From NCBI RefSeq assembly GCF_013304825.1, contig NZ_JAAWUO010000015.1:46780-110779 (forward strand): a stretch of DNA of 64,000 bases, written 5' to 3'. The notes under the pieces are model-generated. The model did no database searches. It was not told the origin of the DNA and was given only the letters and a program-made list of their open reading frames with translations. This DNA comes from Blautia schinkii (GTDB taxonomy: Bacteria; Bacillota; Clostridia; Lachnospirales; Lachnospiraceae). Made by a program: the position numbers and the translations under genes. Shown piece by piece: positions 17,022-25,990 of the stretch (the first letter of the stretch is position 1; every line of letters begins with the position of its first letter).

Positions 17022-17954
17022 ATGGAAGCAAACCAGATTCAGAACCTGTTTGCCAGTAATGTTCGTCAGCTTCTGGTGGATGCAGACCTTGATTATGATA
17101 AATTATATGAGATACGTCTTCGGGTGGGAAGGCCATTGTTTCTGACTTATGACGGCGGGGAGTGTTTTCTCAGACAGAAAGATACAGAACCATATCTGGT
17201 GACAAGGGAAGATCTGAAGGAGACGCTGGAATATGTCAGCGGATATTCTCTGTATGCCTATGAAGATGAAATCCGGCAGGGTTTTTTAAGCGTTCAGGGA
17301 GGACATCGCGTAGGAGTTACCGGTAAAGTGATCCTGGATGGAAACAGGATCAGAGGAATGAAGTATATTTCCTGCATTAATGTGCGTCTGGCTCATGAGA
17401 TCCGGGGTTGCGCAGAGAAAGTAATGCCTTATATCCAGACAAAAGAACAGATCATGCACACATTGATCGTTTCACCGCCAAGATGCGGAAAGACTACCCT
17501 TCTTCGGGATATCATCCGGCAGATGAGTAATGGCTGGGGAAATATTTCCGGGGTTACAGTAGGCGTAGTGGACGAGCGCAGTGAGCTTGCAGGCTGCTAC
17601 CAGGGAATTCCCCAGAATGATCTGGGAATGCGCACTGATATCCTGGATGGATGTCCGAAAGCAGAAGGCATGCAGATGCTGATCCGTTCTATGTCGCCGG
17701 TAGTGGTGGCTGTAGATGAGCTTGGAAAAGAAGAGGATTTCAAAGCTGTGGAGTCTGTGATCCACTGCGGCTGCCGACTGATCGCCACAGCCCATGGAGA
17801 TTCCATGGAAGAGACTTTAAGCCAGCCGTTTTTCCGGAAACTGTGGGACGCGCGGGTATTTCAGAGATATATTTTTCTGGGGAAACGTGACCGTGCGGGA
17901 GTTGTGGAAGGAATTTATGATGGGGACGGAAATTGCCTATGTTCAGAATTGTAG
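17022..17954 (+). CDS. spoIIIAA: Stage III sporulation protein AA
   Basis: This 310-residue cytoplasmic ATPase of the secretion-ATPase superfamily powers the SpoIIIA-SpoIIQ channel between mother cell and forespore. Walker A is SPPRCGKTTLL (from residue 151), preceded by VQGGHRVGVTGKV (about 88-100), and VVAVDELGKEEDF is the Walker B region. AAGAGGTG lies upstream of the ATG. It is the first of eight overlapping spoIIIA genes, which in Bacillus are expressed in the mother cell from a sigma-E promoter. I could not identify a convincing sigma-E promoter in the 84-base gap. Confidence 0.95.
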   Translation: MEANQIQNLFASNVRQLLVDADLDYDKLYEIRLRVGRPLFLTYDGGECFLRQKDTEPYLVTREDLKETLEYVSGYSLYAYEDEIRQGFLSVQGGHRVGVTGKVILDGNRIRGMKYISCINVRLAHEIRGCAEKVMPYIQTKEQIMHTLIVSPPRCGKTTLLRDIIRQMSNGWGNISGVTVGVVDERSELAGCYQGIPQNDLGMRTDILDGCPKAEGMQMLIRSMSPVVVAVDELGKEEDFKAVESVIHCGCRLIATAHGDSMEETLSQPFFRKLWDARVFQRYIFLGKRDRAGVVEGIYDGDGNCLCSEL

Positions 17955-18457
17955 GGTGTCTTCTGATCATAGCTGCAGGAACGGGCCTGGGATTTTCAGA
18001 AAGCCTGCGACTTTCAGAGAGGATATGCACATTGGAGATGCTTCTTCAAATGGTGATCTGCCTGAAAGGGGAGATCAGCAGTGGGAATGCCTCCTTGCCG
18101 GATGCTTTTTGCGGCACAGCCGGAAGAATGAATGGAAAATACAGAGAATTTCTCATAAATGCCGCAAACAGGATGAAAGCGGGAAACGGAGAAAAACTCT
18201 CACAGATATGCAGGGAATGCGCAGAAGCATCCCTGAAAAAAAGCTGCCTTACCCATGGGGAAAAGGACGCTTTTTTTTCTATCGGAAAATATCTGGGATA
18301 TCTGGACCGGGAGATGCAGCTGCGTCAGCTTTCCCTGTATGAGAAAAATCTGGAAGTGGAGATCGGAAATCTGAAAAAGGAGGCTTCCGGAAAAAAGAAA
18401 TTGTACCGGGGATTAGGGGTTTTTGGCGGATTGCTTCTGGCGGTATTGCTTGTGTGA
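17939..18457 (+). CDS. spoIIIAB: Stage III sporulation protein AB
   Basis: This 172-residue membrane protein starts with a helix (MFRIVGCLLIIAAGTGLGF) and ends with a second hydrophobic segment (LGVFGGLLLAVLLV). The middle is helical, as in SpoIIIAB, which resembles type II/IV secretion membrane platform proteins. ATG 17939 is preferred over a TTG six bases upstream. It overlaps the end of spoIIIAA by 16 bases. Confidence 0.93.
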   Translation: MFRIVGCLLIIAAGTGLGFSESLRLSERICTLEMLLQMVICLKGEISSGNASLPDAFCGTAGRMNGKYREFLINAANRMKAGNGEKLSQICRECAEASLKKSCLTHGEKDAFFSIGKYLGYLDREMQLRQLSLYEKNLEVEIGNLKKEASGKKKLYRGLGVFGGLLLAVLLV

Positions 18458-18469
18458 GGGAGGGGTCGT

Positions 18470-18664
18470 TTGGAGGTCAGTATCATATTTAAGATCGGAG
18501 CAGTGGGAATCCTGGTCTCTGTTCTTTCCCAGATCCTGAAGCACAGCGGAAGGGAGGAACAGGCGTTTCTGGTAAGCCTTTCGGGGCTTTTGATCGTGCT
18601 GTTCTGGATCGTGCCGTATATTTATCAGCTTTTTGAGAATATTCAGAGGCTTTTTGTTCTGTAG
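18470..18664 (+). CDS. spoIIIAC: Stage III sporulation protein AC
   Basis: This 64-residue protein has two membrane helices (IIFKIGAVGILVSVLSQIL and AFLVSLSGLLIVLFWIVPYI) and is the normal length for SpoIIIAC. The start is a TTG at 18470, supported by GGGAGGGG five bases upstream. No usable ATG exists. Confidence 0.93.
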   Translation: MEVSIIFKIGAVGILVSVLSQILKHSGREEQAFLVSLSGLLIVLFWIVPYIYQLFENIQRLFVL

Positions 18665-18679
18665 GGGAAAGGGAAGACC

Positions 18680-19066
18680 ATGGATATTTTAAGAATCTCT
18701 GTTCTGGGAGTAGGAGGCGTGCTTCTCGGAATTTTTCTGAAAGACAGAGCACCGGAATATGTGAGTCTGATCACCATGGGAATCGGTCTTGTGATCCTGG
18801 GGCTTGCAGTGGGAAAGATTGGTTATCTTTTTGATTCGCTGGAGCGGTTAAGGGAGAACTTGCCGGTAGACGGAAGCTATATTACTACTCTTCTGAAAAT
18901 GATCGGAATCACATATATTGGACAATTTTCATCTGGAATATGCAAGGATGCCGGATATGCTTCTACAGGGGCACAGATAGAGCTGTTCTGCAGATTGTCT
19001 GTGATGGTTCTTTGTATGCCAGTTCTCCTGGCTTTGTTGGATACCATACAGGGCTTTCTTGCATGA
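18680..19066 (+). CDS. spoIIIAD: Stage III sporulation protein AD
   Basis: This 128-residue polytopic membrane protein of the SpoIIIAC/AD family has hydrophobic segments at about 5-23, 30-50, 65-90 and 105-128. It includes the conserved ITYIGQFSSGICKDAGY segment. The stop overlaps the spoIIIAE start (ATGA). Confidence 0.94.
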   Translation: MDILRISVLGVGGVLLGIFLKDRAPEYVSLITMGIGLVILGLAVGKIGYLFDSLERLRENLPVDGSYITTLLKMIGITYIGQFSSGICKDAGYASTGAQIELFCRLSVMVLCMPVLLALLDTIQGFLA

Positions 19067-20259
19067 GGACAAGAAAGAGTATGATCTGTGTCTGGGTGAT
19101 CCTGTTTCTTTGGGGGATCAGTGCATGTGGAGAGTCTGCGCAGGCAGTTCGTGCAGAGACAATACAGGCAGCCGATATATCAGAAGCTGTTTCATCAGGT
19201 GATGCCAGTGCAGCAGAAATCCAGATCACTGATCAGCTGGAACTTACCAGGCTGCAGGATATGGTGGATGCTATGCTGGGTGAGAACAGTTTTTCTGTTA
19301 CAGATGCTTTTCACAGGCTGCTGTCAGGAGAGGACGTGCTTTCAGAGGAGAGTGTGCGGGAATTTCTGCACAGTCTCTTTTTTTCCGGACTGGAACAGGA
19401 AAAAGGTCTTCTTGTGAAAATTCTCCTCCTTTTGCTGTTCGCAGCAGTTTTCTCCGGATTTGCGGGGGTATTTGACAATGGGCAGATCGGTGAGATCAGT
19501 TTTTATGTGGTGTATCTTCTTACATTCACCCTTCTGATGAACCGTTTTTCCAGTCAGAGCGAATCTCTGATGCAGGTGCTTGGATGGATCACAGAGTTTA
19601 TGAAAGAACTTTCGCCAGTGTACTTTATGGCTGTGGCAGCAGCTTCCGGCGCATCTACCGCAGCCGTTTTTTATCAGGGAGTATTGCTTCTGGTGTGGCT
19701 GATCCAGTGGCTTTTGGAGAGTGTGCTGCTTCCTGGGGTCAGTCTCTACATTCTTCTGAAATTTGTGAATCATCTTTCAAGGGAAGAGATGCTGGGAAAA
19801 ATGGCAGAGCTTATTGAGACGTTGATCTCCTGGGGGCTTCGTACGCTGCTGGGAATGGTGGCAGGCCTGCAGATTGTGAGGGGACTGGTAACACCGGTGA
19901 TGGATTCCCTCAAAAGAAGTGCCATCGGAAAAACAGCAGGAGCCCTCCCTGGTGTCGGAAATGCAGTTAATGCGGTGACAGAGCTGGTTATGACAACAGC
20001 AGTGCTGGTAAGGAACAGTCTTGGGGTGGCTCTGCTTCTTGTGATCGTGGCTGTGGGAGCCGGACCTGTGATCCACTACGGACTTCTTTCTGTTATCTAT
20101 CGTTTCCTTGCGGCAGTGTCGCAGCCGATATCTGACAAAAGGCTGGTAGAGGCATTCAGTACTATGGGAGAGGGCTGTGCACTTCTGATGAGGATACTGT
20201 TTACTGCGGAAGTGCTTTGTATGCTGACGTTTCTGATCCTTATGGCAGGAGGGGGATGA
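19063..20259 (+). CDS. spoIIIAE: Stage III sporulation protein AE
   Basis: This 398-residue polytopic membrane protein of the SpoIIIA complex begins with a signal-like segment (MRTRKSMICVWVILFLWG). An extracytoplasmic acidic region follows, then about seven helices with the family block KRSAIGKTAGALPGVGNAVN. ATG 19063 is chosen because it overlaps the spoIIIAD stop; the open frame upstream of it lies within spoIIIAD. The signal ends ISACGESAQA, so the Cys could suggest a lipobox, but SAC is weak. Confidence 0.94.
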   Translation: MRTRKSMICVWVILFLWGISACGESAQAVRAETIQAADISEAVSSGDASAAEIQITDQLELTRLQDMVDAMLGENSFSVTDAFHRLLSGEDVLSEESVREFLHSLFFSGLEQEKGLLVKILLLLLFAAVFSGFAGVFDNGQIGEISFYVVYLLTFTLLMNRFSSQSESLMQVLGWITEFMKELSPVYFMAVAAASGASTAAVFYQGVLLLVWLIQWLLESVLLPGVSLYILLKFVNHLSREEMLGKMAELIETLISWGLRTLLGMVAGLQIVRGLVTPVMDSLKRSAIGKTAGALPGVGNAVNAVTELVMTTAVLVRNSLGVALLLVIVAVGAGPVIHYGLLSVIYRFLAAVSQPISDKRLVEAFSTMGEGCALLMRILFTAEVLCMLTFLILMAGGG

Positions 20260-20261
20260 AA

Positions 20262-20849
20262 ATGAGGACAGAGATTTATCAGTGGATGAAAAATCTGGCT
20301 TTTTTTCACGTGTTGACAACGACAGTTCTTCATATTCTGCCGGATAAAAGGTATGAGCAATATATCCGGCTGTTTATGGGACTTCTTCTGGCACTTATGA
20401 TCTGTACGCCTGTTTTTGCACTTGTGGGAAAAAGCAGTGAGCTTCTGAACGGGTTTCAGAAGTATTACGGGGAAGAGGAACAGGCAAGGATGGAAAATGA
20501 GGCAGAAGGGATCCGGAAAACATTTCTCAGAGAAGCATATAAAAAAGAACTGGAAAAACAGATCCGCAGGCTCCTTTCCGATGCAGGGATTTTTTCGGAA
20601 AAAATATCAGGTGTGGAAGCAGAGATCACAGCAGAAAAAAAGCTCCTGGTAAAAATAAATCTTAAGGCAGCAATTACAGAATCCCAGAAGGAGGCGGTAA
20701 AAAATGGACTCGAAAGAATCTGCGGACTGGAAGAAACCCAGTATCAGATCCTGGATTCTGGAAATGGGGTGGAAGGAGTGGGGAATCCTGTTGCTTTTGG
20801 GAATTCTTCTTCTGGTGGCAGGACTTCCGGTATCCCGGAAAACAAATAA
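20262..20849 (+). CDS. spoIIIAF: Stage III sporulation protein AF
   Basis: This 195-residue protein has two N-terminal helices (HVLTTTVLHILPD and LFMGLLLALMICTPVFALVG) and a soluble ring-forming domain related to the EscJ/PrgK fold. ATG 20262 is preferred over ATG 20256 because AGGAGG at 20247-20252 is too close to the latter. The last 49 codons overlap spoIIIAG in another frame. The conserved domain seems to end near the IleLeu after TQYQ, so the tail (SGNGVEGVGNPVAFG and beyond) may be dispensable read-through. Confidence 0.9.
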   Translation: MRTEIYQWMKNLAFFHVLTTTVLHILPDKRYEQYIRLFMGLLLALMICTPVFALVGKSSELLNGFQKYYGEEEQARMENEAEGIRKTFLREAYKKELEKQIRRLLSDAGIFSEKISGVEAEITAEKKLLVKINLKAAITESQKEAVKNGLERICGLEETQYQILDSGNGVEGVGNPVAFGNSSSGGRTSGIPENK

Positions 20850-21129
20850 AACCATCCAGACACAAAGTACAGAAAAAACCAGACTGGAAAGCCGCCTGGA
20901 GGAGCTTCTTTCCGGTGTGGAAGGAGTGGGAAAAGTGGAAGTGATCATCATGACCGGTGATGAAGGAAATGACAACAGTTTTTCCATGAATGGTCAGATA
21001 TCTGTAACCGGAGTACTGGTTTCGGCAGAAGGAGCAGGCAGTGCTGTGGTTGTTCAGGATATTCAGCAGGCAATTATGGCATTATTTCAAATTGAAGCTA
21101 ATAAAATTAGAGTGATGAAGATGAAATGA
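20704..21129 (+). CDS. spoIIIAG: Stage III sporulation protein AG
   Basis: This 141-residue protein has one membrane helix (WGILLLLGILLLVAGLPV, about 26-43) and a ring-building domain that forms the large SpoIIIAG ring in the intermembrane space. The ATG is supported by GGAGG at 20690-20694. The membrane helix is encoded inside the 146-base overlap with spoIIIAF, so the overlap is genuine and not a start-site error. Compared with Bacillus SpoIIIAG (about 229 residues) it is short, with a smaller beta-triangle insertion. Confidence 0.92.
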   Translation: MDSKESADWKKPSIRSWILEMGWKEWGILLLLGILLLVAGLPVSRKTNKTIQTQSTEKTRLESRLEELLSGVEGVGKVEVIIMTGDEGNDNSFSMNGQISVTGVLVSAEGAGSAVVVQDIQQAIMALFQIEANKIRVMKMK

Positions 21130-21140
21130 GGAGAGTAGAA

Positions 21141-21911
21141 GTGAAAAAGATCATGAAGAAAAACCAGGTAATCATCACCTCTCTGGCCATTCTCATTGCA
21201 GTGGCCGGATATCTGAATTTCGCAGACGTAAATCTGGGATTTAAGGATAAGGAGGCAAGCACGGACAGCAGCAGTATCCTGGACGACGTAAACTATGATC
21301 TGACAGATGAAACAGCCCTTCTGGATGAGAACGGGGCAGATGGCACATCCCAGTCGGAGGTGATGGATACTGCATCTCCAGGTGAGGCCGTACTTACGGG
21401 TGCATCGGATTTTGCAGCACAGGCGAAAGTGAGCAGGGAACAGGTACGCTCACAGAACAAAACGGACCTGCAGTCCATCATCAGCAACAAAGATATCAGT
21501 GATGAGGAAAAACAGAATGCGATCAATACCATGGTGTCCATGACAGAACTTACAGAAAAGGAGGCTGCAGCAGAACTTCTTCTGGAAGCAAAAGGTTTCG
21601 AGAATGTGATCGTGAACCTTACAGGAGAAACCGCAGATGTGGTAGTGCCCGATGCTGATCTTGAGGATGCCAGTCGTGCCCAGATCGAGGACATTGTGAA
21701 GAGGAAAACAGGTGTGGCAGCAGAGAGTATTGTGATCACACCATTAAGTCAGAGCAAAAATACAGAAGATACTGCAGCTACGACGGCATCTGATGCTTCA
21801 GATACATCAGCTGCGGCAGCAGAAAGCGATACCACACCAGCAGAAGACACTGAGACATCAGCTGACGTGCAGGATGGTTCCACCATTGATACAGAGGGAA
21901 TTTACGATTGA
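21141..21911 (+). CDS. spoIIIAH: Stage III sporulation protein AH
   Basis: This 256-residue protein has one N-terminal helix (NQVIITSLAILIAVAGYLNF) and an ectodomain that binds forespore SpoIIQ. The conserved ring domain lies between about 100 and 200 (KTDLQSIISNKDISDEEKQN region), followed by a low-complexity Ala/Thr/Asp/Ser-rich tail. GTG 21141 is favoured since GAGGAGAG lies six bases upstream. ATG 21126, which overlaps the spoIIIAG stop, is the alternative. Confidence 0.92.
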   Translation: MKKIMKKNQVIITSLAILIAVAGYLNFADVNLGFKDKEASTDSSSILDDVNYDLTDETALLDENGADGTSQSEVMDTASPGEAVLTGASDFAAQAKVSREQVRSQNKTDLQSIISNKDISDEEKQNAINTMVSMTELTEKEAAAELLLEAKGFENVIVNLTGETADVVVPDADLEDASRAQIEDIVKRKTGVAAESIVITPLSQSKNTEDTAATTASDASDTSAAAAESDTTPAEDTETSADVQDGSTIDTEGIYD

Positions 21912-21917
21912 ATTGCC

Positions 21918-21947
21918 TTGACAGCAAAGCCTTGTCTATACTAGAAT
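21918..21947 (+). promoter_or_regulatory. Putative sigma-A promoter of prfC
   Basis: TTGACA (21918-21923), an 18-base spacer and TAGAAT (21942-21947). It begins just after the spoIIIAH stop, separating prfC from the sporulation operon. Confidence 0.7.
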
Positions 21948-21999
21948 AGGAAAGGTTATATAAAAATAAGAGTTATAAGAGAATATACAGGAGGCTCAC

Positions 22000-23589
22000 G
22001 TGTCGAAGTATACGAAAGAAATAGAAAAAAGAAGAACTTTTGCCATCATCTCCCATCCGGATGCCGGTAAGACAACATTAACAGAAAAATTCCTGCTGTA
22101 TGGAGGGGCCATCAACCTGGCCGGAAGCGTTAAGGGTAAGGCTACGGCCCGCCATGCAGTGTCCGACTGGATGGAGATCGAGAAGGAGAGAGGTATTTCC
22201 GTTACCTCATCTGTACTTCAGTTTCACTATGACGGATATTGCATCAACATTCTGGACACACCGGGACATCAGGATTTCTCCGAGGATACCTACCGAACCC
22301 TGATGGCAGCAGATTCTGCAGTTATGGTTATCGACGGATCAAAAGGTGTCGAGGCACAGACCCGAAAGCTTTTCAAGGTCTGTGTAATGAGACATATCCC
22401 GATATTTACTTTTATTAACAAAATGGACAGAGATGCCAACGATACTTTTGATCTTCTGGATGAGATCGAGAAAGAGCTTGGCATTGCGACATGTCCGATC
22501 AACTGGCCTATCGGTTCCGGTAAGAAGTTCCGAGGTGTTTTTGACCGTAATACAAGAAAGATCCTCACTTTCTCAGATACACAGAAAGGTACCAAAGAAG
22601 GAGTGATCGAGGAGATCGATATTGATGATCCTCATGCAGATGAGGTTATGGATCCTGAGCAGAAAGAACAGCTGATGGAGGAGATCGAACTTCTGGATGG
22701 TGCCAGTGCCGAGTTTTCACAGGAAGAAGTCAGCAAAGGACAGCTGACACCTGTATTCTTCGGTTCAGCTCTTACAAACTTTGGTGTGGAGACATTCCTG
22801 GAGCATTTCCTTAAGATGACCACATCACCGCTTCCGAGAACAGCAGACTGCGGACCAATCGATCCGATGAGTGATGATTTTTCAGCATTTGTATTTAAGA
22901 TCCAGGCAAACATGAACAAAGCTCACAGAGACCGTATTGCATTTATGCGTATCTGTTCCGGAAAATTCGATGCCACCAGGGAAGTTTATCATGTGCAGGG
23001 CGACAAGAAGATGCGTCTTCTCCAGCCACAGCAGATGATGGCAGAATCCCGCCACGTTGTAGATGAGGCTTATGCAGGAGATATTATCGGTGTGTTTGAT
23101 CCGGGTATCTTTTCCATCGGAGATACCATCTGCGCACCTGGAAAAAAATTTGCGTTTGAAGGAATCCCGACTTTTGCACCAGAGCATTTTGCCCGCGTGC
23201 GTCAGATCGATACCATGAAAAGAAAGCAATTTGTTAAAGGTATCAACCAGATTGCGCAGGAAGGTGCGATCCAGATTTTCCAGGAGTTCAATACAGGTAT
23301 GGAAGAAATCATAGTGGGTGTTGTCGGCGTACTGCAGTTTGATGTTCTGAAATACCGTCTGGAGAATGAATATAATGTAGATATCCGTCTGGAGCCTCTT
23401 CCGTATGAGCACATCCGCTGGATTGCAAACAAGGAAGCGGTTAAGGTGGACAAGATTGTGGGAACTTCTGACATGAAGAGAGTTACAGATCTGAAAGGAA
23501 ATCCGCTGCTTCTCTTTATCAACGCATGGAGTGTTGGTATGGTAGAAGACCGAAATCCGGATCTGGTACTGACAGAATTCAGTAAATAA
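22000..23589 (+). CDS. prfC: Peptide chain release factor 3
   Basis: This 529-residue translational GTPase recycles RF1/RF2 from the ribosome. G1 is SHPDAGKTTLTEK, switch I/II is covered by GISVTSSVLQF and ILDTPGHQDFSEDTYRTL, and G4 is FINKMDRD. Domains II and III follow with FFGSALTNFGVETFLEHFL. The start is a GTG at 22000 with CAGGAGG upstream. The sequence separates it from EF-G by its length and the RRTFAIISHPDAGKTT start typical of RF3. Confidence 0.95.
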   Translation: MSKYTKEIEKRRTFAIISHPDAGKTTLTEKFLLYGGAINLAGSVKGKATARHAVSDWMEIEKERGISVTSSVLQFHYDGYCINILDTPGHQDFSEDTYRTLMAADSAVMVIDGSKGVEAQTRKLFKVCVMRHIPIFTFINKMDRDANDTFDLLDEIEKELGIATCPINWPIGSGKKFRGVFDRNTRKILTFSDTQKGTKEGVIEEIDIDDPHADEVMDPEQKEQLMEEIELLDGASAEFSQEEVSKGQLTPVFFGSALTNFGVETFLEHFLKMTTSPLPRTADCGPIDPMSDDFSAFVFKIQANMNKAHRDRIAFMRICSGKFDATREVYHVQGDKKMRLLQPQQMMAESRHVVDEAYAGDIIGVFDPGIFSIGDTICAPGKKFAFEGIPTFAPEHFARVRQIDTMKRKQFVKGINQIAQEGAIQIFQEFNTGMEEIIVGVVGVLQFDVLKYRLENEYNVDIRLEPLPYEHIRWIANKEAVKVDKIVGTSDMKRVTDLKGNPLLLFINAWSVGMVEDRNPDLVLTEFSK

Positions 23590-23668
23590 GCCCTTTTATT
23601 TCATAGTTTTTTTTGGTATAATAATAGAAAATTACGAACAAAAAATTATATCCGTAGGAGGGTTTCCC

Positions 23669-24055
23669 ATGGCAGAAAAAAGAACAACATATAAGATACA
23701 GGATCTGGGCGGAATCGGTGAAGTTCATATTGCAGATGAAGTGGTTGCGATCGTTGCAGGACTTGCAGCAACAGACGTGGATGGCGTTGCTTCCATGGCA
23801 GGAAACATTACCAACGAGCTGGTAAGCAAGCTTGGTAAGAAGAACCTGTCCAAGGGAGTAAGGGTAACAATTCTGGAAGGAGTTGTCACTGTAGATCTTT
23901 CACTGAACATCGAATATGGAAGAAACATTCTTGAGACAAGCAAGAAGGTTCAGGAGAAGGTTAAGACCGCTATTGAGAATATGACAGGACTTGAGGTTGC
24001 AGATGTGAACATTCATATTGCCAGCGTGGATATGGAGAACGAAAAAGGAAAGTAA
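23669..24055 (+). CDS. Asp23/Gls24-family protein (YqhY type)
   Basis: This 128-residue protein of the Asp23 (DUF322) family shows the core GEVHIADEVVAIVAGLAATDVDGVASMAG (two blocks around residues 14-40) and the C-terminal VNIHIASVDM. In Bacillus the YqhY member is linked to acetyl-CoA carboxylase control and sits directly before nusB, as here, so YqhY is the likely orthologue. GTAGGAGG precedes the ATG and a TATAAT lies at 23617-23622. Confidence 0.88.
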   Translation: MAEKRTTYKIQDLGGIGEVHIADEVVAIVAGLAATDVDGVASMAGNITNELVSKLGKKNLSKGVRVTILEGVVTVDLSLNIEYGRNILETSKKVQEKVKTAIENMTGLEVADVNIHIASVDMENEKGK

Positions 24056-24087
24056 ACCTTTCCTTTTTTCCGTCTTAGGAGGAAATT

Positions 24088-24564
24088 ATGAGAAGAAGAG
24101 AACAGAGAGAACATGTATTTAAACTTATGTTTATGACAGAGTTTAATTCGGAGGAAGAGATGACAGAACAGCTCTCTCTTTATTTTGAAGGTCTTGGTGA
24201 GCTTTCAGAGCAGGACCAGGAGTATATGAAGAAGAAATACGCTCATGTGAAAGAGCATTTGGAAGAGATCGATGCTCTTTTGAATGGTGCAAGCCGCGGC
24301 TGGAAGACCAAACGTATGAGCCGGGTGGATCTTGCGGCACTTCGTCTTGCAGTGTATGAGATGGAGTATGATGCTGATGTGCCTACGGGAGTAGCTATCA
24401 ATGAGGCTGTAGAACTTGCCAAAAGATTTGGCGGTGATGCTTCCGGCTCCTTTGTAAACGGAGTTCTTGGTAAGATCGCATCTGAGAAAGAAGAGAAGAA
24501 ACCTGAAGAGAAGTCTGCTGACGCAGAAGAGAAGGCAGCAGAAGTATCTGAGCAGAACGCATGA
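24088..24564 (+). CDS. nusB: Transcription antitermination factor NusB
   Basis: This 158-residue helical RNA-binding protein works with NusE in rRNA antitermination. Family landmarks are RREQREHVFKLMF at the start, RMSRVDLAALRLAVYEM and PTGVAINEAVELAKRFGGDASGSFVNGVLGKIA. An extra 26-residue charged tail (Glu/Lys/Ala-rich, from about residue 133) goes beyond the usual family end. The stop overlaps the xseA start by four bases (ATGA). Confidence 0.95.
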   Translation: MRRREQREHVFKLMFMTEFNSEEEMTEQLSLYFEGLGELSEQDQEYMKKKYAHVKEHLEEIDALLNGASRGWKTKRMSRVDLAALRLAVYEMEYDADVPTGVAINEAVELAKRFGGDASGSFVNGVLGKIASEKEEKKPEEKSADAEEKAAEVSEQNA

Positions 24565-25766
24565 AAAATGTCTATTCTGTCGGCCAGATAAATCATTACG
24601 TCGGGAATATGTTTACCCAGGATTATTTTCTCCGGAAGGTTTATGTGAAAGGAGAAGTATCCAACTGCAAATATCACACGAGCGGGCATATCTATTTTTC
24701 CCTGAAAGATGAGACAGGAACATTGAGCTGCGTGATGTTTGCAGGGCACCGCCGCGGTCTGGCTTTCCGCATGAAGGATGGCGACAAGGTGGTTGTTGGA
24801 GGAACTGTGGATGTTTATGAGAGAGATGGCCGCTATCAGCTCTATGCGAAAGAGATCACACTGGAGGGAGCAGGTGCCCTTTATGAGAAATATTTGACTC
24901 TGAAACAGGAGCTTGAGGATATGGGGATGTTTGCGCAGGAGTATAAGCAGCCAATCCCTCATTTTATCAGGACTCTCGGTGTGGTGACAGCACCTACAGG
25001 TGCGGCAGTGCAGGATATCCGCAACATTGCAGGACGGAGGAATCCCTATCTGCAGATCATTCTTTACCCGGCACTTGTCCAGGGAGAAGGAGCAGCTGAG
25101 AGCATTGTAAAAGGAATCCGGATGCTGGATGATGCAGGGGTAGATGTGATCATTGTTGGCCGTGGAGGCGGTTCCATTGAGGATCTCTGGGCTTTCAATG
25201 AGGAGATTGTGGCCCGTGCTATTTTTGAGTGTAGGACACCGGTGATCTCAGCAGTGGGACATGAGACAGATTTTACCATTGCGGATTTTGTGGCAGACTT
25301 AAGAGCCCCCACACCTTCGGCAGCAGCAGAGCTTGCAGTGGATGATTTCCGCAGTGTGATGGAGAGCTTGCGTATATACAGAGAGCGGCTGCAGCGTGGA
25401 ATGAACAGCAAGGTTGAACTTTTTGCCGCAAGGCTTACTGCATATGAAACGAAGCTTAAATATCTGAGCCCGGAGTCCATGCTCCGCGAGAAACGGCAGT
25501 ATGCAGCAGATCTTGAGGAACGTCTGCGCTCATCTATGGAATGCAGGCTTACAGAGAAACGTCATGAGCTTGCAGTATGGATTCAGCGTTTTGAGGGGCT
25601 TTCTCCACTTAAAAAGCTGAATGGAGGCTATGCTTTTGTGTCCGCGCCGAACGGACATGCTGTGACGAAGATCAGCCAGGTAAAAAAGGGTGACCGTCTT
25701 TCCATTGCGGTGACAGACGGAACCATAGAAGCAGTTGCGGACAGTATCAGAAGGGAAGAACGATAA
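24561..25766 (+). CDS. xseA: Exodeoxyribonuclease VII large subunit
   Basis: This 401-residue subunit forms the catalytic core of the single-strand-specific exonuclease VII. It has an N-terminal OB-fold (VYSVGQINHYVGN and VYVKGEVSNCKYHTSGHIYF), the catalytic block VIIVGRGGGSIEDLWAFNEE and a coiled-coil region for XseB binding. It is in an overlapping operon between nusB and xseB. Confidence 0.95.
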   Translation: MKNVYSVGQINHYVGNMFTQDYFLRKVYVKGEVSNCKYHTSGHIYFSLKDETGTLSCVMFAGHRRGLAFRMKDGDKVVVGGTVDVYERDGRYQLYAKEITLEGAGALYEKYLTLKQELEDMGMFAQEYKQPIPHFIRTLGVVTAPTGAAVQDIRNIAGRRNPYLQIILYPALVQGEGAAESIVKGIRMLDDAGVDVIIVGRGGGSIEDLWAFNEEIVARAIFECRTPVISAVGHETDFTIADFVADLRAPTPSAAAELAVDDFRSVMESLRIYRERLQRGMNSKVELFAARLTAYETKLKYLSPESMLREKRQYAADLEERLRSSMECRLTEKRHELAVWIQRFEGLSPLKKLNGGYAFVSAPNGHAVTKISQVKKGDRLSIAVTDGTIEAVADSIRREER

Positions 25767-25990
25767 TGGCAGAGACAGAAGAAAAGAAAGAAGCGAAATC
25801 CATAGAAGAGACCTTTGGCGAGCTTGATATTCTGGCGCAGAAGCTGGAGGATCGGGATACACCTCTGGAAGAATCTTTCCGTCTCTACAGACAGGGAATG
25901 GAGCTTCTTAAGGATTTAAGCGGAAGACTTGATACCGTAGAAAAAAAGATGCTTCAGATGAATGAGGATGGGACATTTCGTGAATTTTAA
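25766..25990 (+). CDS. xseB: Exodeoxyribonuclease VII small subunit
   Basis: This 74-residue helical-hairpin protein carries the family signature SIEETFGELDILAQKLE, then LEESFRLYRQGMELLK. It wraps around the XseA coiled coils. Its start overlaps the xseA stop by one base and it overlaps ispA by 11 bases. Confidence 0.93.
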   Translation: MAETEEKKEAKSIEETFGELDILAQKLEDRDTPLEESFRLYRQGMELLKDLSGRLDTVEKKMLQMNEDGTFREF

